DNA of 64,000 nt from Filosporella fistucella (Eukaryota; Ascomycota; Leotiomycetes; Helotiales), in NCBI GenBank assembly GCA_030077755.1, contig JAQJZZ010000008.1, forward strand, positions 1,302,001 through 1,366,000, read 5' to 3'. Below the pieces are notes generated by a model that was not told the origin of the DNA, made no database searches, and saw only the letters and a list, made by a program, of their open reading frames with translations. This document shows positions 11,089 to 21,888 of this stretch, one piece after another. A program made the translations under genes and the position numbers. Position 1 is the first letter of the stretch. Each line of letters begins with the position of its first letter.

Positions 11089-11348
11089 TAGTATTCGTAT
11101 TTTCCATGGTCTCCCACAAATATGGACCAAGTTGACAACTACTTGTTCCGCTTTATCTGGTCAATTTGCATCAATCCCTATTCAAATATTTGGGCTGTAC
11201 GTTATTTTTCTGGATGCCCTTCATTGCAGACTGTTCAATAGTGTACAATACACGCCTCCCAAACTCCCACGGTTTCTCAACCATATTGCCCACTCTGCCA
11301 CTGTAATTATACATTTTTTATATACACTTTGTCGAATCCATGGGTTCA

Positions 11349-14002
11349 TTACCATGCAATAACGGTTTCTCTCTCCTCTCTTGTGCCGTCTTTCCTCAAT
11401 ATGACTTTTTGGCACTTCACCTTTATATAACGATCTGGAATGTGGAAATCGACTACTACCAGCTGGACCCGATTTTCTTCAGGCACAACCCAGTCTTCCA
11501 CTAACCCGTAGTCGGCTTCATTATTTTGCCCAGAAACCAAGGCCTCTACAGTCGCCTCGGGCGATTCATCTGCAGCTGTCCCAGATGCGTTTGAAAATCT
11601 CTCCGTCTGTTCATGTCCTTCAGAAGATGTGCTGTCTTCTGAAGCATGAGGAGGGCTAGGATAACCCGAGTGGACGCCACCACTCCGAAATACAGCTATC
11701 TGATCGTCGTAGGGAGCAGTCGGGGGTGGTTGAAGACCATCTTCTTCGCATGCTATTATCCAACGCCCAATCCGCGCACTGAGTACACCATCCCACATAC
11801 CCTCTTGTCGTGGACTGGCAAATAAGAGGCTCACTGCTTGGCGTCGAATTGAAGGATCTCGACACTTGGTCGCCACCAAATGGAGAGGAGGAATGATACC
11901 GATATCAAAGCTGAACCGTGGGTTTCGAGGAAGCTCACCGGCACCAGGGGATGTAACAAGAAGGTTGCAGGTTTGAGTGATGTACGCGAAGTCGGAGTGG
12001 AACGAATCGTAAATCATTTCCGAATCTTCACGGACGGTAGCAAGCAGAATTCTGGTCGCTTTTTGGTACAAGGATAGGACTAAGGCAGGTGGACTTATAA
12101 CCGTGCCATCGACATCTATGGCTCTCTCAAGGACCGAGCGAAACGCCTTTTCAAAATCCACAATCCGTTTGATATGCGAGGCGTGCTGCCGAGCTATCAA
12201 CGCTGGTGAATCACTGGTCGACGGAGCATACGCCCTATTGAATAAAGTGCGCCTGAAGAATTGCAAAGCTCGGTCCATCAAGAAGTCCCAACACCTCTGT
12301 GCGGAAGAAAAATCTGGGAAAGACTCTGGAATTGGAATATGCCAGACTTTGTGTATGTCCCAGATGAGTGGCGGGATACCAGGTACCATCCCGAAGAATA
12401 AACCTTGCCCGTCGAGCCTAACAAAAGATTGTATGAGGACCTCCTCGATGGTAAGGTCGTTTTGTAGCAATGGTACTGGAGTTGGACTTCTGGAGGCGAG
12501 TGGTCTCTTTCGACTCGAAGCTGTGTTCTGTGAGGATGTCGGATGTATTGATGAGGGTGTTTGAGGAGCTGTTGATGGGGGAGTGGTTGAGGCAGTCGAG
12601 TTTGAGAAATTGGAAGAGGTCTTGTGAGCGTCGTTACTCGGCCAAAATGGCGGTGGGGAGTGGGAGATGGGGTCATTCGGTACCGACCTCGACGGTTGGT
12701 TGAGAGAATACATATCCATTGTTCTCTGTTGCTCTTTACTAAAATCAGTCCCACCCATCTGACGAATTGGGATATCGACATGCTCGATCCTGGGATCGTA
12801 GGCCGGAGACCCTTCAGGATCTATGCAACGATCGTTAGGAGCTGAAATTCCGTCGAGTTCGAGCTGAGGATTATTTTCATTTTCGAGGTACTCTTCCACA
12901 TGCTGTGCAATTGACCGCTCTTTTGATATGTTATCACACCCTTCCCTGGTTTGAAGAACTTTGGCTATATTTGCTGCCTGAACTGACTTTCTTGAATATT
13001 CTTGTAACGATCGACGAGGTATCCAGGGTCTTGAGCCTGGCTTACCAATATAATAACTCTTTAAAATTTTCAATCCGCCGTAGGTTTGTTGGACACTCGA
13101 GGCGTAGCTACCTTGGAAGGTCTCAAAGCAAACAAAAAGCAAACATGCGATGAGTGCATTCCTGAGCCTAGGTGATGGGAGTCAGCTTCATCACTGACCA
13201 TGTTCCGAGCTGGCCTGGGGAATTACAAAGTGAGGTTCCATCAACGGGTGAGTGAGCGCTTACTGAGGGGAGCTGGACGATGATATGTAACTATTCAAGG
13301 CTTGGATTGCCTTCAGGTGCTCTAACACAGCTTGTTCATGATGTCTCTTGTCAATGGTTTGGATGATGTTGACTTTCAAGTCAGGGCCCGGCGCTTTGTC
13401 CAGGCTCTTGTTGAGTGCCCCAAGGGCGACGACTGCATGTCGAATGGCAGCAACACTATGTGACTCCTGCAAAACAAGACGCGTCCAGAAAGCAGGGTCA
13501 TAGTACCCAGATAGCTCTTTGGCGGTCCTGTCTGCGAAGAACTGGAAGTATCGACTTTCCTCCTCTGTTGTATGTATGGATACATTGGGTCCGTACAGAT
13601 CTACGGATGGAATTCGAGGCTGCAATTGGCTCAATCCCCTTGGCTGTGATGGCTCTGGTGCATAGCCGTCACAAATTCGTCCAAACTTTTGGCAACGTAG
13701 GCAGCTTGGTTTCTTCTCATCGCATTTAACTCGTCTCGCCTGTCAAGTGATCAGCTTTGACCACAGGATTTCCTACCATTTTCAGGAGACAATGTTGGTG
13801 TTTGGAAAGAAAGACGTTATTACCTTACTGTGTGTCACACATACGAAGTCAGTCTACCATCAAAGCAATATAATGAAATTAAACAAGTCCAGCTTAGAGG
13901 ACAGCAGTAGAAGGAACATGCATCTCGGCATGAAGGAAGAGGTACTTACCAAGTGATGCATCCTGATTTAACCTTTGGCCGGCTTGCTCGAGGTCGCTTC
14001 AT
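11349..14002 (-). CDS. Zn2Cys6 fungal transcription factor
   Basis: Four exons on the minus strand (14002-13950, 13827-13824, 13739-13264, 13167-11349) encode about 783 residues, total length divisible by three. The binuclear zinc cluster lies at residues 15-42 with cysteines 15, 18, 25, 32, 35 and 42 in canonical spacing (C-x2-C-x6-C-x6-C-x2-C-x6-C). It is split by two introns around a 4-nt exon carrying the last base of C18 and all of K19. A helical regulatory region follows (FFADRTAKELSG, RNALIACLLFVCFETFQG), typical of the family annotated as fungal-specific TF/DUF3468. A long Ser/Pro/Thr-rich linker and a C-terminal helical region complete the protein. It should bind DNA as a dimer; target genes are unknown. 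The four-exon zinc cluster model rests on motif restoration plus good branch sites. Confidence 0.88.
13824..13827 (-). other. 4-nt microexon in the zinc-cluster gene
   Basis: The minus strand reads CACACAG, then TAAG, then GTAATA. Including TAAG joins TG+T (Cys18) and AAG (Lys19) to GCG AGA CGA, giving CITCKARRVKC. Skipping it breaks the frame and loses the second cysteine. Both flanking introns (122 and 84 nt) have CTGAC/CTGAT branch-like sites close to their acceptors. Confidence 0.75.
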
Positions 14003-17000
14003 AGACCTTCCATCATCATCTGAAGATGATCGTCGATATAATTCTGTGGGTAATGATTGCATTGGAAGCGCATAAGTCGTTGGTGCCAATTGACTCTGCA
14101 TATTTGGATGGCGGTCTGTAGGTGGAGGGTGTCATTGACGAACTGTGCAAAATATGTTTTGAGATTTGGAATACAGGACTGAGTGATGGCAGTTTCAGAG
14201 CGATGGATCTATTCATGTTGAAGAATTGACAAATGTTGTTGGCAGGAAGTTGATATGTAAGTTTGGGGTCTAGGAATTAAAAGATACTAGTCCCTGGATT
14301 GTGTCGGTGTATCCGAGATGTATGCTTTGGCCTAGCGAGTGGTGGTGTATCAAGGCTTGTAACTCCGTACGATCGAAGACATGGAGGTCAACGGGTCCAG
14401 GGGACATTGGCCACAATAAGAAAAGCAAAGCCGCAAGCGCACACCTCGAACGACATGCATTGCGACCAAAGGCTTTGAGGCTATTGCACGTCATAACAAT
14501 TTGTCGACTCTCGAAAGATGCATATCATATGGCGGAGTGGTTTCGCAGGAGAGAGTGGCTCAGTCTTACTTGAAATGTAGGGTGATAGTATCGTTCGAGT
14601 GAGTTTCTGGACGCCATACCGCCGTAAGAATGTTCTCTGGGTGAAATGGCTAGGGAGAGTACTCCGTAGACGGCTAGATTGATAAAGGGAAGGCAAGGGA
14701 AGGGAAAGGTTGGGATGACATGGCATGGCTCATGGCTCGCATGGCATGGAATACCACCTAGCAGGCATGGCATCAGCCCTGTGAGATGGTCCGGTTCAGC
14801 AGTACAATGGGGGCCCTACTGTATGGAATCCCCAGAACCTCAACTGTTCAGTGATCAGTGCTCACTTATTGAAAACTCTAAGTGTCGGGTTGTAATAAGT
14901 AATGAACAACAATCCTACCCATCTACCAGTAAGTCATCGTCTACCTAGGTAGGGGTACCTTATCAGAAAGTCCCCTTCTTAGCATCTACGAAATACCTAC
15001 ATGAACTCACCTCACATCACCTCACCTCATCTCACTTGACCTCTTTGCTTCACCCTCCTTCCTCTCCCCCTTGTAAGTCCCGACTCAATCTTACGGTCAC
15101 TTATACGACAATCGAGCCTCGACAGCAGCTAAGACTATATATTGCTTTGTGATCTTGTCCATGGAATCTTCCGAGACATCTGCATCAAACGGGAATCTAA
15201 AGGTACCCGTCTTGTACTGTAGCTCTGCAATCAATTGGACGGATTACGGGTATTCCCATCTTCCTTCTTCTCTATCGCTACCCAAGGCAGAGGAAGGCGG
15301 AGGTCTCAAACCATCGAAAATCCGGCTCAACTGTCGCTGTGATTGGCTGCCCGTACGAGATTAGTATTATTATTTGCACAAGAGAGTCCAACCCGCCCAT
15401 TTGCCCCTATATCTTGCGTAACACATCGTTACATGATCTGACTTATTCCTATTTCTTTGCGGCTGACTCTGCAATACCTAACCACATCACTGACGTTATT
15501 CAAATGCCGATGTACAATTTCGATCCAGAGCCATGTTCAGATCTCTGTTCCTCTCGATTCTGCTGCACTGCATGCCAACTCTATCGCTTAGGCTTTGCTA
15601 TTATCCTCCATCTGCATGTGCCGCTTGCAACCCCGTACGGTGTTGCCGGCCTGGAAACAGCGCCATCGGGATCAACTTGCATATTTTAGAACCTAGCCTC
15701 AATTTTGTTCGGGAATGGGGGAATCAAAGTATGAGATTGTTGGTCGTCATTTGTTATCACGATGCTGACCGCATTAAGTCACTACAAGTTCAAAACGTGT
15801 CGAAAGAATTTGTGCCCTATTTCCTTCCGCATATTGACCTATGCTAATTCACATACCTTGAATGAACCTATCTCAGCACTTTTCATAGATTGGTCGCAAG
15901 CAAGCACCCAACCCGTCAGCATGGATAGGTATTGCTTGGCAGGGCTGATGAACATCTCTCATTGCCAAAACTTTCATGTCTTTGAGCCAAATGCTGAGAC
16001 ATGTTCTTGTCCCCCTCTCATAGGTTCAAGAGACTGCCACTGCATGTCCATCGATAGCAACATCCCAACAGAAAGGAACGCGCAAGTGTAGATTCCGTTG
16101 CACATGGCATCCCCGGCGACCCGGAGATGACGAGGATGGTCAACAGCTTCATGCAGCCTTCCCTTGTCTTCATCCATCACCTTACCAAGAACCTTACAAA
16201 TTTCCTCTGGTCTGACATAAAAATAGTATTTTACTCTTATCCAAGAGTTGCAATACGCTGTCTATCAATCTGACATTCCTATCCCACTCGCGTACAATAC
16301 ACACACCTTTCCTATTCTTTCGAATTTTCACCTGTGTAGCTAACCAGGAATATAGGATTGGCATGGTAGTGATGCTCAACTTTTGAAGTCTAGAGCCAGC
16401 AGTTGTTCATATGGCTCACAATGTAGGATGCTGCAGCAGAATTATAGTATTAACCTTTAATTGCTGGCATGGAAAATCAATGGTTTGCTGATCAAAGTAC
16501 TCGTTTGTGCTATCTTCTGATTATAGTCACCCTGACCCTGACCCCAAGACTAGGCCGTAATGACGACTTTTGCAGATACCTCCATCTTATGATGCTGTGC
16601 AGAAAAGAAGCAGATACCAATGTGCCAACCATTTTCCCAGGGCAATGCTCGCGGCTGGGAATTGTCGTGGATTCCTTCCAATCCATCGAAAGTTTAATCC
16701 ATCTCGAACACAAACGTTTTCGTATAGGGCTGCATATGTGGCTCAAGCCTCGGTCGGGAGATGCTATTCCTCTGAAGCCATTTGGGATTGAAACCCGATA
16801 TGCACTATGTCGGCCGGCCCGTAGGGTTACTTACGGAGGTCCACCTTATCTTTCCAGCATGACACTTGCAGGCGACACTGAAAACATTCAAGTCGATCCA
16901 GCAGAAGCCTTCTAAAGATTGGCTGGAAAGTGGCCGGTTTGAAGAGAGCGTTGGGATGATAATGAGCGCGGTGACTGTACTTGTATATCAAGTCGGACAG

Positions 17001-17704
17001 GAGGAAATCAATCATACTTCTTCACAAAGCCTCCGCTCAGGAGTACACAAGCGAATACATCTCCTTCTCCCTATCAGAGGTAAGATACTTTGGATGCAAT
17101 GGCTCGGAGCAGGAGCACGACATGACGAATCGCACCCGTCCCAAGATCAAAGTCAAACACCTGGCACGGACCCCGCTTGCGCCACGAGTACAAAATCAAG
17201 GTGAATGAGAAACAAAATTGAAAAAAAGGTAGGTAGCACTCTGATACTTGGACTTTGTCGAATGACATGATTACGTAAGTTCTGATCGAGAATGAGAAAC
17301 ACGCAACAACGGCTCCCACAGGGGCAAACATCGGTCAGCGATGTGGAGGAAGCGAAAAAGCACCATAAACAAACCGCAAAAGGCCGACATAGGATCCGGT
17401 GAACGATCCGGACGGATTGTTTCTGATTTCCAATATTTATAGGCAGTGATTGATCAAAGTATGCTACCGCTGACAAATCCCGAATTATGTGCTCCGCGCT
17501 ACTGTACCTTCTCATGGCGGATGAGGGGTCCTCGTCCTCACAATGACCCCACCTTCTCAGCCTCGCCTTCCGATATTGAATTATTAAAAGTACCAAACAG
17601 CCTCGACGTTTCTAATTCAATTATTCTTCGTCAATATAAAGGTCTTTATCTCCTTCTGTTACTTAAATACTTTGTACCTTTTACAGCTTAAGACTTCCGA
17701 CACA
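14003..17704. other. Gene-poor 3.7-kb intergenic region
   Basis: This region contains the promoter of the zinc-cluster gene, including repeats of CATGGCATGG at 14719-14773. A C/T- and CTCAC-rich tract (about 15005-15070) looks like a promoter or leader, and the ATG at 15161 behind it opens a 68-codon frame without recognisable features. Other frames up to 148 codons (16469-16915 plus, 17153-17596 minus) overlap on opposite strands and show no domain. I cannot support a gene here. A lineage-specific gene with several introns cannot be excluded. Confidence 0.4.
14719..14773. repeat. CATGGCATGG direct repeats upstream of the zinc-cluster gene
   Basis: Exact copies lie at 14719-14728 and 14740-14749, exactly 21 bp apart (two helical turns). 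A partial copy CATGGCAT lies at 14766-14773, and related CATGGCT sequences occur at 14725 and 14731. The array is about 0.7 kb upstream of the regulator's start codon. Confidence 0.5.
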
Positions 17705-18484
17705 ATGACAGACCCCTCCATCTACACCTACCCCTCACCATTAGCAGGCTACGACAATGCCCTGCCTTTGTCAGATGAGAAGGCCGAAGATGGAAAGAGT
17801 AAGTCGCGGCGTGGATGTTCTTCACTTATCGTATATTTTGAAATTGTCTCTCGTCATCATGGCTTATGGATGGGGCCAAAATCATTTCCTGGATCTTGTA
17901 CTCTTAGATGTGGGAAGGTGAGCTGACTTCCGTAGGTTATGTCAATCCCCAGACAGGTATCTTGAGCAAAAGCTACGAAAAGTTCACAGAGCCTTTGGAC
18001 AATGGTATCAGAGGAGGTTTCGATATCCACATTTACTATTTCCAAGCAAATAAACAACAATTGGAATTCGCTCGTGCGTTATGGGAGCGAATTCGTCGAG
18101 AATGTGTGTCACCTACAAACATGCCATTTCCTTCACTAACAAGTTCTAACAGTTCCTGAATTACGCATCTATAAATTTTGGGAAGAGCCCATTGGCCCCC
18201 ATCCAGTTGCCATGTTCGAAGTTAATATTTTCACGCCAGCGCAATTTGGAGCCTTTATTCCCTGGTTGGTGATAAATCGGGGACCATTGAGTGTTTTGGT
18301 ACATCCCAATACTGTCAATGCTGAGACTGGGGAGCATGATGAGGAATATAGAGATCATACGCAAAGAGCAACTTGGCTTGGGAATCCGATGCCATTGGAT
18401 TTGAGCCTATTTCAGCGGATAGCGGAATTCAAGGCAGAGAGGAAGAGGAAAGAGGAGGCAGAGAAGGCTGCGAAGAATAGTTGA
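17705..18484 (+). CDS. DOPA 4,5-dioxygenase family protein
   Basis: Three exons (17705-17798, 17936-18103, 18153-18484) encode 197 residues. Joining exons gives SYVNPQTGILSKSYEKF, then GGFDIHIYYFQ and RREFPELRIYKFWEEPIGPHP, and VAMFEV with PWLVINRGPLSVLVHPNT; all are conserved blocks of the DOPA 4,5-dioxygenase family. The HIY, GPHP and VHPNT histidines are the likely metal ligands. Characterised members cleave the aromatic ring of DOPA-type catechols extradiolically; many fungal members have no proven substrate. The protein ends with a lysine/glutamate-rich helix. It is convergent with EFM7. The first intron (137 nt) is longer than most here, and an in-frame ATG inside it (17908) is best treated as intronic. 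Confidence 0.9.
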
Positions 18485-18749
18485 ACTCAGGTTGGAGTAT
18501 GAGTTTTGTTCCATAGCATGGAAATGTTTTTGTCACATATATGTGACTAGCGATTTTACATCTCTATTTTGCCATAGTGAACATCGTCATGACGGCTCGC
18601 CTTTTCCCTAGACATTTTCGCTGCCAGAACCTCAAGAGCTCTCAGTCTTTCCCGGAGGGATCTAGCTTACCTTGAGAGGTTGGTCGTTCTGGAGCTGGAA
18701 GCTTGCACAGGTTTCAAATAGGGTTGTTGAAGACCTTATCATATGAAAC

Positions 18750-19556
18750 TCACAATTTCCACCTCACAACATATCCAAAGACTGTTCTCCTCAACTCTTC
18801 ATCCCCTCTATCCTCCTCAAACATGACCTTTTGCATTTTGTCCTCGAGTACCTTCTCGACTTCAAAGCCCGCCTCTTTCGCTAGATCAAAGAAAGCCATA
18901 TCTTTTTCAAACAACCATGGACGGTACGGCGTGAAGAATACAAATGCTTTGGCATCTGCGCCCCTACTCAAAGTATCCTTGATAGTCGTAACCAATTTTC
19001 CATGCTCGGAATGATTGAAAAGTAAATCAGCCAATATCAATACCTCAAAGCCACTATGGGTTGAGTCTTTCGGTATATGTTTCAGTAACGGAGCCGCATC
19101 AGCACCCCAGCAGTAGCCTTCAGCTACTACTCTTCTGTCTACCCTCTCCTCCCCATCTTCCTTTTCAAGTAGATTCCCCTCTTCGTAAAGCAAATCAACA
19201 TTCTTCCACAAATTGGCCACTAAATCTGGATCCGGATAATCGGTCACGACAACCTTCCTCGCACCCAGCGTCGCGCACACTAGACTCGGCAATCCAGCTC
19301 CAGCGCCTAGCTCGAGGATAGTTTTGTCTTTGGCAAGGGAAGGATTTTTCTCGAAATAGGTGGAGATGAGGCGGCCAGCGTTCCAGAGATGGTGGCCCCA
19401 GAGAGGGTTGTGCCCGACGAGGTTGACGGTGAGAGTGCGGCCGGAGAGGAGAGTATGTGTTTCTTTGGTGGGTGTAGGGGAGGGTGGGTAGTAGTCTGCT
19501 GGCTCGGTGAAGAGGTCGATGGCTTCGGAGTCGGAGTCTAGATCTTGGGTAGACAT
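18750..19556 (-). CDS. EFM7: Protein N-terminal and lysine N-methyltransferase EFM7 (NNT1-like)
   Basis: This is a single minus-strand exon of 268 residues. The Rossmann-fold S-adenosylmethionine motif I is ILELGAGAGLPS; it is preceded by the LWGHHLWNAGR segment typical of the METTL/NNT1-like group and followed by a VVVTDYPDPDL acidic loop. The catalytic-region motif LILADLLFNHSEH and FVFFTPYRPWLFEKD are also characteristic. In yeast this enzyme methylates the N-terminal glycine and adjacent lysine of translation elongation factor eEF1A; the older name reflects similarity to nicotinamide N-methyltransferase. The N-terminus is acidic. A TCACGTG box lies about 55 bp upstream of the start codon. 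Confidence 0.92.
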   Translation of the reverse strand: MSTQDLDSDSEAIDLFTEPADYYPPSPTPTKETHTLLSGRTLTVNLVGHNPLWGHHLWNAGRLISTYFEKNPSLAKDKTILELGAGAGLPSLVCATLGARKVVVTDYPDPDLVANLWKNVDLLYEEGNLLEKEDGEERVDRRVVAEGYCWGADAAPLLKHIPKDSTHSGFEVLILADLLFNHSEHGKLVTTIKDTLSRGADAKAFVFFTPYRPWLFEKDMAFFDLAKEAGFEVEKVLEDKMQKVMFEEDRGDEELRRTVFGYVVRWKL

Positions 19557-19610
19557 TTCGGCGACTGGAGTATCTAAGTTCTCCCTCTCTTTCTCTGGTG
19601 ATGGCTTGTA

Positions 19611-19617
19611 TCACGTG
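19611..19617. promoter_or_regulatory. TCACGTG E-box upstream of EFM7
   Basis: The heptamer lies about 55 bp upstream of the EFM7 start. The same heptamer precedes several other genes in this window. Confidence 0.45.
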
Positions 19618-19797
19618 CGATGTCCTTGGGTAGATGGACTCAGTCGACCCTGATTGTGCCAGGTGGATGAGAACCTTGACGGTTGTGATTGTGCATGAAA
19701 ATTGTAGAAGCTCGGTAGCTAAGCGAGAAAGTTAGGGGGATGATAAGAGGTAAATGCTCAAATACCTTGATGGGTACAAGGAGACGGGGATTCATGA

Positions 19798-20359
19798 TTA
19801 TTGCTTTTGCTTTTGAGATGTTAGTATACATCTTGATTTCAAAGTAAGCCTATCTTCTTCATGGTCCATTCGAAGCTCTATATTTCGAGGTTTAGATTTG
19901 TCTTTCAACAGCCTTCTGAATGTTGAAGATATGGCCTTATCAGCACGTGCGTCTGCCCCTCCTCCTTTAACTCCAGCAATCTGCTTTGACGGCCAAGATC
20001 GCAAAAAGTTTCTCAAGTTGCCCGAGGATGGAAGTTTCGTAGATGGTATGTTGTTGATCACTATTTTTATCATATTACTGATGATAAGCATCGTATGATA
20101 TTCTGGCTCGGCAAGTACCTAGTTCCCTAGCGAGTTGATGTGACGATAGTCTCATGGTTTTAATTTTTTGACTACTCGGATTTATGAGACAGACTTTACT
20201 GTCGGGATCGGAGGAGATGATGTACTTGAAGTGATGTGCATTGAGGCTGACGAGATTGGGCTCAGGAGTTGGTCCCAGCTTGACGGTTTGACCTGACGAA
20301 ACGATGGATTTCATGCTACCATACCGAGGTCTACTTTTGAACTTTTTTTCCCTCGTCAT
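19798..20359 (-). CDS. Unrecognised hypothetical protein, two-exon model (167 aa)
   Basis: Exon 1 (20359-20119) and exon 2 (20060-19798) are joined by a 58-nt intron with a GTACTT donor and a TAG acceptor. The join keeps frame and the total is 168 codons. Exon 1 codons prefer C in the third position (TTC AAG TAC ATC ATC TCC), as in the neighbouring real genes. The protein is basic and hydrophilic with no membrane segment or known motif; it includes SLNAHHFKYIISSDPDSK and a Gly-rich loop followed by charged helices. A competing plus-strand frame starts at the ATG at 19931, so strand is not certain. I do not recognise the family. Confidence 0.4.
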
Positions 20360-21888
20360 TCAACTCTCGTAAATGTCCGTAGTGTACTCACTCCCCCAAC
20401 TTGTTTGCAGTCCTGCGAGAAATAGTGCTACGTAGTACGAATATAGTATAGCCCACCAGAACGAAGAATCGGATCTTATCTCAGAGCTACTAAATGGCCT
20501 TGGGAGGAAAGCTGACGATGTTTTGTCTGGATACAGGCGAGTCACCGAAGTGACTAGCAAGTAAATAGCCTTGTTTCACATGGAATGTAGTAATTTTCAA
20601 GTCTCAAAGCATTTCGGCTCTTTACTAGTAGACTTGACCAAAACCCTGCTCAGCACTACCTAGGTGCGACGATTTCTGCTTGCTCTAATCTAGGTACTCA
20701 CCGCAACTCGGCAATAGCGTCAGCCAACAATTAATAAGCCTTCAACTAATTCATTATGACTACGGACAATTTCTACGAAGGCGGGTTTTGGAAGAGAGGA
20801 AGAGCTTCAAGGTTTCTCTCCCGTCTACTCATCCGCACGCACCAGCCTACCTTACCTACCTCATAGGCTAGCCCACCAGCCCACCGCAGCCTTTTCCCAC
20901 TCTCCCTCCGTAAGGTATTGGGCATCCAGGGACCTCCTCAAGCCCCCTGACTCGCTACAGCACCCCTCCAAGGGCCCGACCAACATTGGAGCGTCTACGC
21001 CAATGAAAACTTGCTCAGCTTCTCCGTTCTCCATCAATCGACAACCACTTCCACTTCCTTCTCCCCACCAAACATCCAGACTGACCATGACCCCATTCTC
21101 CCACGCTCGTCGTCGCGCCCGTGCCGTCGAAGAGGAAGAAGAAAAACGAAGAACTCTGCGAATCCTGCCTCATCCAGACATATATGACCGTCAATTATTG
21201 CGGGGTCTCACCAAATTCTATGTGTCCGACCCCGACGTCCAACCAGCAAGTTAGCCGTAGCCGTATAGTTACAAGCATCATCTCTCAGTCAGTTTGCGCC
21301 TGTCTCTTCTTACTCAATCAGTACTGTACCTACTGTAACTACTGTGGTGTCCCTACCTACCTTATCCACCTACACCCTCTTCCCGCTCGGTTCCCGAGCA
21401 TTTGGATGGGGAAGGTCTACTGCACACTACCTCTACCTTACCTACCTACATGCAGTCGCTTCTTATGTCTTTTGCTGACCTTTCAAAAACCAGCTCAAAC
21501 CCGCTCTCGCTCCCTCTTGTTTCTCACGATTCACACCTTCCCACCTATGGTTGATGGTTTCAAACTCGGATTACACCGCCGTCATCCCAATCCAATCCCT
21601 CCAATCTGTTTGAGCGAAACCCCTTGGTCTGCTCTGGCTAGAACGCACAAAGAAGCGCCAGACGCTTTTACCAGTTACCCAGAACTTTAGAAACGACCTC
21701 TATCGTCATTGCAGTGCTGTGTGGCGGCTGTTCATGCAAGCAACTTCCGGAAGCAGTGTGGGACCAGGCCCTTGAAGAGAACGGTGAGGTTATTTGGACT
21801 TCATCGAGTTGAGCAGATTGCCTTTCTGCATCTTACCGACTGACCGCCAACCTGTCCTCCGTTCACGGCACTCGCCGAACTGGGAAGA
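20360..21888. other. Promoter and long leader region of the copper-fist gene
   Basis: C/T-rich tracts and clusters of CCTACC/TACCTA motifs (20641-20880 and 21330-21450) dominate. Plus-strand frames at 21003-21254 and 21121-21690 are open but overlap in different frames, have biased composition and no domain. They may be leader uORFs. I do not call them genes. Confidence 0.4.

Noticed and set aside
16469..16915. 148-codon plus-strand frame
   Set aside because: No motif, no neighbouring exons with matching phase, and competing frames on the other strand.
17908..18159. ATG-initiated frame overlapping the DOPA dioxygenase exon 2
   Set aside because: The first codons lie in the intron. Splicing 17798 to 17936 gives the conserved SYVNPQTG junction instead.
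21003..21690. Two overlapping plus-strand frames upstream of the copper-fist gene
   Set aside because: They use different frames, have C/T-driven composition and no recognisable motif. Leader uORFs remain possible.
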